Assembly (NCBI GenBank): GCA_910578735.1
Contig: CAJTSQ010000070.1
Span: forward strand, 1-6,275
Length of the DNA stretch: 6,275 bases
From: an uncultured Oscillospiraceae bacterium
Lineage (GTDB): Bacteria > Bacillota > Clostridia > Oscillospirales > Oscillospiraceae
Direction: 5' to 3'
The notes under the pieces were generated by a model. The model made no database searches. It saw nothing but the letters and a program-made list of their open reading frames with translations, and was not told the origin of the DNA. The position numbers and the translations under genes were made by a program. Position 1 is the first letter of the stretch. The number at the start of each line of letters is the position of its first letter. Of the stretch, positions 1-4,774 are shown one piece after another.

Positions 1-421
1 GGAAGAACCGGCGGGACAGCGCTTCCCGGCTGCCTTCTTCCCGGATGAACTGGATGGTGCCTTCTCCCAGGCGGCGGCAGGCCTCCACCGTTTCCTGTTC
101 CAGATCCGCCTGGAGGCCTGCTACATACTGGTCGGAGTCCGCCTTCCGGGTCACGGATTTGAATTGCAGTCGCATGGGGGATATTTTCAGCCAGCTGGCG
201 AAGGTGGAGATGATCCCCCACTGCTCCTCGTCGGAACGGAGCAGGAAGTTGATGGGCTCAATCTCCAAGATCTTGATAAACCGGCCATCAGTGGTTTCGA
301 CGATGCCGTTTTTGAGCTCTTTGATCGGAATGAAGTCCTGAACGAACTCCAGCTTTTCTTTTGGCGGGGGGCTTGCCCGTCCTCTTTTTCGGGGGGCTGC
401 CTTTGTGCGTGTTCGTGTCAT
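1..421 (-). CDS. VirB4-like conjugative transfer ATPase, N-terminal part (3' end outside window)
   Basis: This is the beginning of the motor ATPase of a Gram-positive type IV secretion system, expected to energise assembly and DNA transfer at the inner face of the membrane. From the ATG at 421-419 the frame is open for 140 codons to the window edge. A variable basic, Pro-rich leader (about residues 1-25) is followed by FVQDFIPIKEL (26-36), ETTDGRFIKILEIEPINFLL (42-61), RSDEEQW (62-68) and SREALSRRFF (131-140). From memory this is the pattern of the N-terminal domain of VirB4/TraE-like ATPases from clostridial conjugative elements. The Walker A and B motifs would lie beyond the window, so ATPase activity is inferred from family. 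AGGAGG at 435-440 is the likely ribosome binding site, with a rather long 13-base spacing; the only in-frame alternative near it, a TTG, is too close. The first 134 bases overlap the upstream PrgI-like gene in another frame. The alternative that it is fused to PrgI is not supported by the frames. Confidence 0.88.
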   Translation of the reverse strand, partial: MTRTRTKAAPRKRGRASPPPKEKLEFVQDFIPIKELKNGIVETTDGRFIKILEIEPINFLLRSDEEQWGIISTFASWLKISPMRLQFKSVTRKADSDQYVAGLQADLEQETVEACRRLGEGTIQFIREEGSREALSRRFF

Positions 422-743
422 AGTGGTATCCAATCCTCCTATAGTGAAGCTGCCGCCGGCGCACCAGAAACATGACCATGTGGGAGACGTACTGGAGCAG
501 CGAGTCGCCGCCCAGGCCCATCAGGGCAAAGACGCCCAGCGGCAGCAGGGTTATGGTCATGACCACCACCTTGGCCGTCACTGGCAGGTGGAGCCACATC
601 AGCTCCGGGTATCCCACCAGGGCCAGCAGGATGCTGGCCTCTACCGTGTTGCGGGTCTCCAGCATCCCGCCCATCAGCTTGCCGGAGTCAGTGTAGTTGG
701 GCGGTATCGTGTAGATATTGCTGTATTCTCTGTCGTCAGCCAT
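288..743 (-). CDS. PrgI-like (VirB3-like) small membrane protein of the conjugation channel
   Basis: A 151-residue protein of the PrgI type, the Gram-positive counterpart of VirB3, expected to sit in the membrane beside the VirB4 ATPase. Visible features are an N-terminal YTIPPNYTDSGK segment (11-22), the ETRNTVEA motif before the first helix (29-36), two hydrophobic segments (about 35-55 and 57-77), and a very basic tail. IPPN followed by a glycine-rich stretch and two close helices is the pattern I associate with this family. The ATG at 743-741 is preceded by AAGGAG (750-755) at 6 bases. The start overlaps the end of the hydrolase gene by 8 bases (ATGGCTGA), which suggests translational coupling. 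Residues 108-151 lie wholly within the 5' end of the VirB4-like gene. The last 19 residues overlap the recognisable part of VirB4, so this Lys/Arg-rich tail is probably not under its own selection. Function is inferred from family resemblance and position. Confidence 0.82.
   Translation of the reverse strand: MADDREYSNIYTIPPNYTDSGKLMGGMLETRNTVEASILLALVGYPELMWLHLPVTAKVVVMTITLLPLGVFALMGLGGDSLLQYVSHMVMFLVRRRQLHYRRIGYHYDTNTHKGSPPKKRTGKPPAKRKAGVRSGLHSDQRAQKRHRRNH
435..440 (-). promoter_or_regulatory. Ribosome binding site of the VirB4-like gene, inside the PrgI-like gene
   Basis: AGGAGG lies 13 bases before the ATG at 421, farther than usual. It encodes part of YRRIG in the PrgI-like frame. No better start codon is available nearer, since the in-frame TTG at 431-433 is only 1 base away. 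Confidence 0.65.
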
Positions 744-2244
744 CGTTGACTCCTTGTTCTATGGGAGCAGGCGTGAAGTCTGCCTCCAGGTCGATATCCT
801 TCCTGCGGCGGAACTGGGTCACATAGGTCGGCGAGTTGAGCGCCACACCGCCCGCACTGCTGGAGCAGTGGACCCACATCTGCTTGCCATCGGCGCTGCG
901 GCCAGCGTAGAGCAATACATGATTGACAGGCACTGTTCCCGGCGCTGCCATAAAGCCAATGTCGCCGGGCAGCAGTTCCGCTTCGGTAATGGCGTAGGTA
1001 GTATCCCACTGGCTCCAGGAGCCATCTAGCAGGCTGACGCCCAGAGCCGTTTTATAGACCCAGTCCGTGAATCCGGAGCAGTCAAGCCCGTAGGGCCGTA
1101 TGGTGCCGGTGCTGCTGGAACCCGCTGAGGTCACCAGCCGGGGCGTGTTCCACGCCTCGTTCCAGCCTGGTGCGCTCTTGCCGCCCCAGAAATACGGGAC
1201 ACGGCCCACCAGGGACAGGGCCGCCCGCATCAATTCCTTCCGGGTGCCGCTGCATGTGAGACTGTTCAGGTAGGCATTCAGCTCAGCATCGGTGATCGGC
1301 GGCACTGTGCCGCTGGTCAGGGACCCGTACATGGTCATCTTCAAGGCGTTGGACATGTTGGTGATGGCCTCGCCATATGTCAGATTGAACTGGTCATACT
1401 GGGTGGAGGTGTCGATGCCAAACGCGGTCAAGATCACAGATTGGTCAAATGGGTGGATGGTGCAGACCACATACTGGACCGTAACCGTCTCGGGTGCTCC
1501 CAGTTCCTCACCTTCTTGGACTTCCGGCACCACCGTTTTTGTGGTTTCTTTCACTTCATAGGTAACTGCGAACATTTGCCCGGCAACAGCATCCAGCTTG
1601 GCCTTCATGTCCGCCTTGGTGGTACCGCGTTGCTGCATGGAGGCTGAGTAGGCCGCCAGGGTATAGCAGGTATCGTAGTCGGCAGAGATCAGCCCGTTGT
1701 TGATCAGCGCCTCCATGGACAGCTCACGGTCGTACCCACCCTGGGCGATGATCTGTTCCACTTGTGCCAGAGCCATATCATAGCCGTTCTGAATGCAGTC
1801 GGAAACCACGCCGGATACATCGTCAAAACTGGCAGTTATGCTTGTGGGGGCATTGATGTCAACGGTAGAGGGGTCAGTGTGAAAGAGATTGTTGACAACT
1901 ATGGAGGGCAGCGATACAATGCCCACAATGATAAAGAGCAGGAACAGACAGATAAAGATCAGCACCTTAAACAAGGTGTGCCGCAAGGACCAGGCCGCCG
2001 ACAAAATTGCACCCCAGGGGCCGCCTGCGGCTGTACCCGCCGCAATCTCGGCGGCTGCCTTCCCGCCTGTGACTCCTGCTTTGGTTACCGCAGCAGCGGC
2101 ATTGGCGGTCGCCTCCCCGGCGGTAGCGGATCCTGCGGATTTTGCCGAGGCCGCACCCGCTTTTTTGGCGGCCTCCGCCGCCTTCTGTGCGCCTTTTAGA
2201 TAATCGTCTTGGCCATCGCCAAAGCGCTGCTGTTCATCAGACAT
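736..2244 (-). CDS. Membrane-tethered NlpC/P60 (C40) cell-wall hydrolase of the transfer system
   Basis: A 502-residue bitopic protein that probably cuts peptide stems of peptidoglycan so the mating channel can pass the wall. In order it has an Ala/Lys/Gly-rich low-complexity N-terminus (about 16-78, presumably cytoplasmic), one transmembrane helix (about 90-114), an extracellular middle region (about 130-330, family-specific, containing VCTIHPFDQSVIL and MSNALKMTMYGSL), and a C-terminal NlpC/P60 domain (about 335-480). The domain shows YFWGGKSAPGW, the catalytic Cys in GLDCSGFTDWVY (Cys389), His442 in NHVLLYAG and His459 in MWVHC, a complete Cys-His-His set. The start at 2244 is chosen because AGGAGGT (2251-2257) lies 6 bases upstream. 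A longer GTG start at 2280 would put the Shine-Dalgarno inside the coding region. The protein lacks the lysozyme-type domain found in two-domain transfer hydrolases such as Orf14 of Tn916. It follows the VirB6-like gene after a 62-base gap and overlaps the PrgI-like gene. It resembles C40 peptidases of clostridial mobile elements from memory. Confidence 0.9.
   Translation of the reverse strand: MSDEQQRFGDGQDDYLKGAQKAAEAAKKAGAASAKSAGSATAGEATANAAAAVTKAGVTGGKAAAEIAAGTAAGGPWGAILSAAWSLRHTLFKVLIFICLFLLFIIVGIVSLPSIVVNNLFHTDPSTVDINAPTSITASFDDVSGVVSDCIQNGYDMALAQVEQIIAQGGYDRELSMEALINNGLISADYDTCYTLAAYSASMQQRGTTKADMKAKLDAVAGQMFAVTYEVKETTKTVVPEVQEGEELGAPETVTVQYVVCTIHPFDQSVILTAFGIDTSTQYDQFNLTYGEAITNMSNALKMTMYGSLTSGTVPPITDAELNAYLNSLTCSGTRKELMRAALSLVGRVPYFWGGKSAPGWNEAWNTPRLVTSAGSSSTGTIRPYGLDCSGFTDWVYKTALGVSLLDGSWSQWDTTYAITEAELLPGDIGFMAAPGTVPVNHVLLYAGRSADGKQMWVHCSSSAGGVALNSPTYVTQFRRRKDIDLEADFTPAPIEQGVNDG
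750..755 (-). promoter_or_regulatory. Ribosome binding site of the PrgI-like gene
   Basis: AAGGAG, 6 bases before the ATG at 743 and within the last codons of the hydrolase gene. Together with the 8-base gene overlap it supports coupled translation. Confidence 0.75.
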
Positions 2245-2250
2245 GGAACC

Positions 2251-2257
2251 ACCTCCT
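2251..2257 (-). promoter_or_regulatory. Ribosome binding site deciding the C40 hydrolase start
   Basis: AGGAGGT on the minus strand, 6 bases before the ATG at 2244. It favours this start over the in-frame GTG at 2280, which would also lie inside the upstream hairpin. Confidence 0.85.
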
Positions 2258-2271
2258 ATGGAATATGGGAC

Positions 2272-2301
2272 GGCCCGCACACCGGTCAGATTGTGCGGGC
2301 C
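2272..2301 (-). other. Intergenic hairpin upstream of the C40 hydrolase gene
   Basis: A perfect 9-bp inverted repeat (GGCCCGCAC and GTGCGGGCC) with a 12-base loop lies 5 bases after the stop of the VirB6-like gene and ahead of the hydrolase ribosome binding site. No T-tract follows on either strand, so a simple terminator is unlikely. It occupies the same relative place as the hairpin at 4724-4753, which suggests a shared role in setting the expression of successive genes. Confidence 0.65.
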
Positions 2302-2306
2302 ATCGG

Positions 2307-4703
2307 TCAGGTTTTGCGTTTTGGCGGTTTATGGTCGCTGACCGGCCGCAGCTTGGGGGTAGGCGCAAACTGTGTGGGCGTGGAAGCGTAGCGTACGGAC
2401 TCCACATTGACAGTCCGCAGAATATCTCCGTCATAGACAGGCTTGCCGTCCTGATAGACGGGTTTGCGCTCCACAGACGCAACGCCAGGGATCGCATACC
2501 ACTGCCCGCCGCCGCTGTCCTCATAGACATGGTAGTCGCCCCTGGGCGGCTGGTATCTGGTGCGGTCATAGAACGCGGTCCCAGACCCATCCGCATGGCG
2601 CACCTCCAGCACACCGTCACAGGTGCGGGAACTGTCCACGGTTGTGACCTCCTGGGTAAAGCCGGGCATAAACTGCCCAAAGAGCGCTTGGTTATATGCG
2701 GCAGCACTGCCGGGACCAGCCGGCACATCCGCAGAGAATCCGTAAGTGCCTGTGCCGGATGGAGCGTGTCCCAATGTGCCAGCACCGCCGCCTGCTTCAG
2801 GCTGCGGTACTGGGGCTGCTCCAACGCCAAGCGGAGCAGAAGTGTTCACCCCGGCACCAGACGGGGGCGGCACACCTTCCCCGCCGTCAAGCGAGGACGC
2901 TGCACCCGGCCCAACGCCAGGCTGAGGCGCAGCACCCGCTCCGGCATCAAATTGCGGTGCGGGACCAGTACCAGAGTCAAACTGTGGCGGTGCAGCATGG
3001 GGCGTCATGGCGTACCAGCTCAGGCCGTCGGAACCTTGGATAACCTCATGGGGCGCATCCGGCTCCTGATAGAAGGCGCTGCTGTACCACAAGGCATTGC
3101 TGCCGTCTGGGTAGCTGGCTTCCATGGTGCCTTCGTCCACCGTGCGCAGTACCGTATCCTGGGGGGCGCTGGGGAATGCTTCAGATACCTGGGGCGCTTC
3201 GGAGGAGTCGCCGGTGAAGTTGGGGGCGGCGTAAAATGCGTCCCGTCCCTCGCCGGAAGCCACTTGATACCACTGGCTCCCGTCCGCAGCCTGGATCTGC
3301 TTATGCGGGCTGTCCGGCCTATCATACTGAGCGGCACTGAACAGCTCCACATTGGCCTGTTTCCCGTCCGGCCCCACAGCCTTGGTGCTGATATGGCCGC
3401 CGGTGATCTGCGTATCGGTATACTTCATATTGCCTGCCGCCCCGCTGGCCATCTGCGGCATATAGTTGGGCAGGCTGCGATCCGCGATGTCGCCGGCGAT
3501 GGTACCGGAGACCTTGGGTGGGCGGCTGGCCACTGAGGATACAGACTCTGCGGTGAGGGTCGCGCCATTGCGTGCGGCCATACCGCCAAAGGCGCGGCCC
3601 ACAAAGCCCACGCTGCCGCCTGTTCCCATGCGGGAGCCTCCATCAACCACTGCGTCACGGACAAAGCTGTTGGGCTTATACCGGCTGGCAAATCCTGAGA
3701 GGATGCCGCCTGTTGCGCCGCCTGCCGCTGTGCTGGCAGCGCCGCCCGCAGCGGCGCCGGTTTTCCCCGCACCGCCGAACATGGACGCCGCACTCCCGCC
3801 GCCCTTGGAAAAACCGGTGAGGACCCGGGCTGCCATCATCATCTCAATGCCCATGCTGCTGCCGGTCTGTGCAACGGAAAGGCCCAGTGCGGCCAGGTAG
3901 CTGTCACATTTTTGGGCAATCTTCAGCAGCGCCAGCGCACAGAACAGCCAAAGGAAGATACTGCCCTGCCCACTGGTCAGCGCACCGCCGTTGGCGATAA
4001 ACTGACCCACGGAGGAGTCGAAGGCCCGCAGGAACCAGACGTTAAGAACCAGTAGCAACAACTGGGAGCCCACCATCCGGCACCAGGACTGGAAGACCCG
4101 CGAGGTCGCCTTGGACGCGCCCATAGCGTAGGCCAGCGGCGATGTATAGCAGAGGACGCCCACCAGCACATACCGCTCCACCGTTTCCAGCAGGAGCTTG
4201 AAGTAGTTCCAGGCCAGGGCGATCATCAGGATAATCAGCAGAATAAGGCCCACAACGGTGGCTACCGATACGATGGTGGTCAGTCCATTGCTCAGTACCT
4301 GCTGGATACCGGCAAACGTAAAATTGCTCGGTGCCATGGACGTATCCATCAGAGCAGTGTAGGGTGCGCGGGCAATATTCAGCAGCAGGCTGAAAATGGG
4401 CTTGGCGTAAGTGATCAGGATGGCGAAGATCCCGCCCCGGGCCAGAAGATGCAGGGGATTCTCCGCCTCGGTGAGCGGCCCGCCAAAAGCCCGGAACAAC
4501 TGCCAAGCTACGACCAGGAACAGCAGTGCCCAAGCCATGTACTGGACCACTGTGTAGGCGCTGACGGCAAAGGGGAAATACTCCTCCATCGCCGTCATAT
4601 CTGTGCCCAGCGCCTCCAGGAAAAGGCCGGAGATGGCGTCCATGATCTGGGTCATGATGCTGGCCACCCAATTTGCTGCGCCTTCAAAAATCCAATCTAA
4701 CAT
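2307..4703 (-). CDS. VirB6/TrbL-like polytopic membrane protein with extended repeat-bearing C-terminus
   Basis: A 798-residue protein that looks like the VirB6/TrbL-type membrane subunit of a Gram-positive conjugation channel. The N-terminal 270 residues hold an amphipathic start (1-31) and about six hydrophobic segments (near 46-70, 84-110, 140-165, 176-196, 208-228, 247-264). A loop containing ERYVLVGVLCYTSPLAYAMG (176-195) and a following FQSWCRMVGSQLLLLVLN stretch (204-221) are the features that most suggest the family. After a Gly/Ala-rich, Met-containing hinge (about 283-335) comes a soluble tail of some 450 residues. The tail has three related W-Y modules (about 431-486, 517-567, 687-740), a Pro/Gly/Ala linker (about 570-650) between the second and third, and a basic end (KPPKRKT). 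The ATG at 4703-4701 has GAGGTGAT at 4709-4716. It lies 71 bases after the surface-protein gene and 62 before the hydrolase gene. The channel role is inference from topology and neighbours. The side of the membrane on which the tail lies cannot be decided from sequence alone. Confidence 0.82.
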   Translation of the reverse strand: MLDWIFEGAANWVASIMTQIMDAISGLFLEALGTDMTAMEEYFPFAVSAYTVVQYMAWALLFLVVAWQLFRAFGGPLTEAENPLHLLARGGIFAILITYAKPIFSLLLNIARAPYTALMDTSMAPSNFTFAGIQQVLSNGLTTIVSVATVVGLILLIILMIALAWNYFKLLLETVERYVLVGVLCYTSPLAYAMGASKATSRVFQSWCRMVGSQLLLLVLNVWFLRAFDSSVGQFIANGGALTSGQGSIFLWLFCALALLKIAQKCDSYLAALGLSVAQTGSSMGIEMMMAARVLTGFSKGGGSAASMFGGAGKTGAAAGGAASTAAGGATGGILSGFASRYKPNSFVRDAVVDGGSRMGTGGSVGFVGRAFGGMAARNGATLTAESVSSVASRPPKVSGTIAGDIADRSLPNYMPQMASGAAGNMKYTDTQITGGHISTKAVGPDGKQANVELFSAAQYDRPDSPHKQIQAADGSQWYQVASGEGRDAFYAAPNFTGDSSEAPQVSEAFPSAPQDTVLRTVDEGTMEASYPDGSNALWYSSAFYQEPDAPHEVIQGSDGLSWYAMTPHAAPPQFDSGTGPAPQFDAGAGAAPQPGVGPGAASSLDGGEGVPPPSGAGVNTSAPLGVGAAPVPQPEAGGGAGTLGHAPSGTGTYGFSADVPAGPGSAAAYNQALFGQFMPGFTQEVTTVDSSRTCDGVLEVRHADGSGTAFYDRTRYQPPRGDYHVYEDSGGGQWYAIPGVASVERKPVYQDGKPVYDGDILRTVNVESVRYASTPTQFAPTPKLRPVSDHKPPKRKT
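2484..2645 (-). repeat. W-Y module C in the VirB6-like tail
   Basis: Residues about 687-740. Landmarks are HADGS (703-707), YQPPRGDYHVYEDSGG (717-732) and QWYAIPG (734-740). It is the most divergent copy; the central PDxPH is lost, but the DGS turn and W-Y end remain. Confidence 0.5.
2754..2996 (-). repeat. Pro/Gly/Ala-rich linker with short degenerate repeats
   Basis: Residues about 570-650 of the VirB6-like protein, between W-Y modules B and C. Short units of about 10-11 residues are visible (PQFDSGTGPA, PQFDAGAGAA, PQPGVGPGAA), then lose regularity. It is probably an unfolded spacer whose length may vary between strains. Confidence 0.6.
3003..3155 (-). repeat. W-Y module B in the VirB6-like tail
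   Basis: Residues about 517-567. Landmarks are YPDGS (531-535), YQEPDAPHEVIQ (545-556) and DGLSWYAM (559-566). It is the closest match to module A, with PDxPHxxIQ shared. Confidence 0.65.
3246..3413 (-). repeat. W-Y module A in the VirB6-like tail
   Basis: Residues about 431-486 of the VirB6-like protein. Shared landmarks are a PDG turn (445-447), YDRPDSPHKQIQ (460-471) and DGSQWY (474-479). It is the first of three divergent protein-level copies. Confidence 0.6.
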
Positions 4704-4708
4704 TGAAT

Positions 4709-4716
4709 ATCACCTC
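4709..4716 (-). promoter_or_regulatory. Ribosome binding site of the VirB6-like gene
   Basis: GAGGTGAT, a close match to the 16S rRNA 3' end complement, leaves 5 bases to the ATG at 4703 (9 bases from GAGG). It begins only a few bases after the hairpin at 4724-4753, so folding or opening of that hairpin could affect ribosome access. Confidence 0.8.
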
Positions 4717-4723
4717 ATGGTCT

Positions 4724-4753
4724 GAGGGCGGCAGCTTTACAGCCGCCGCCCCC
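4724..4753 (-). other. Strong intergenic hairpin upstream of the VirB6-like gene
   Basis: On the minus strand an 11-bp stem (GGGCGGCGGCT with AGCTGCCGCCC, one G-U pair) closes a GTAA loop, a GNRA-type tetraloop. It can be lengthened to 13 bp with one further G-U and one G-C pair. It sits between the stop of the surface-protein gene and the ribosome binding site of the VirB6-like gene. No T-run follows (the next bases are AGACCATGAGG), so it is not a canonical intrinsic terminator. A processing, stability or attenuation role is inference. Confidence 0.7.
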
Positions 4754-4774
4754 GAGCGTGCGTGTTTTGGAACA

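Noticed and set aside
674..1009. Minus-strand open frame of 111 codons within the hydrolase gene
   Set aside because: It is in another frame of the NlpC/P60 domain, Arg/Cys-rich, with no motif. The catalytic residues are in the main frame.
2245..2280. Longer version of the C40 hydrolase from a GTG at 2280
   Set aside because: It would add 12 residues encoded by the hairpin and by the Shine-Dalgarno itself. The ATG at 2244 has ideal spacing to AGGAGGT.
2142..3536. Long plus-strand open frame (464 codons)
   Set aside because: It lies antisense to the VirB6-like gene, is rich in Arg, His and Cys without domain pattern, and has no gene-like neighbours on that strand. It is a shadow of high-GC coding.
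4724..4753. Intrinsic terminator after the surface-protein gene
   Set aside because: The hairpin is strong, but no T-run follows it on the minus strand, and the next gene starts at once. The plus strand has no gene to terminate.
4704..4774. Frameshift hiding a membrane anchor after LPRTG
   Set aside because: All three minus-strand frames after the stop were read by eye. They give short polar or Gly/Ala/Arg peptides, with no hydrophobic helix.
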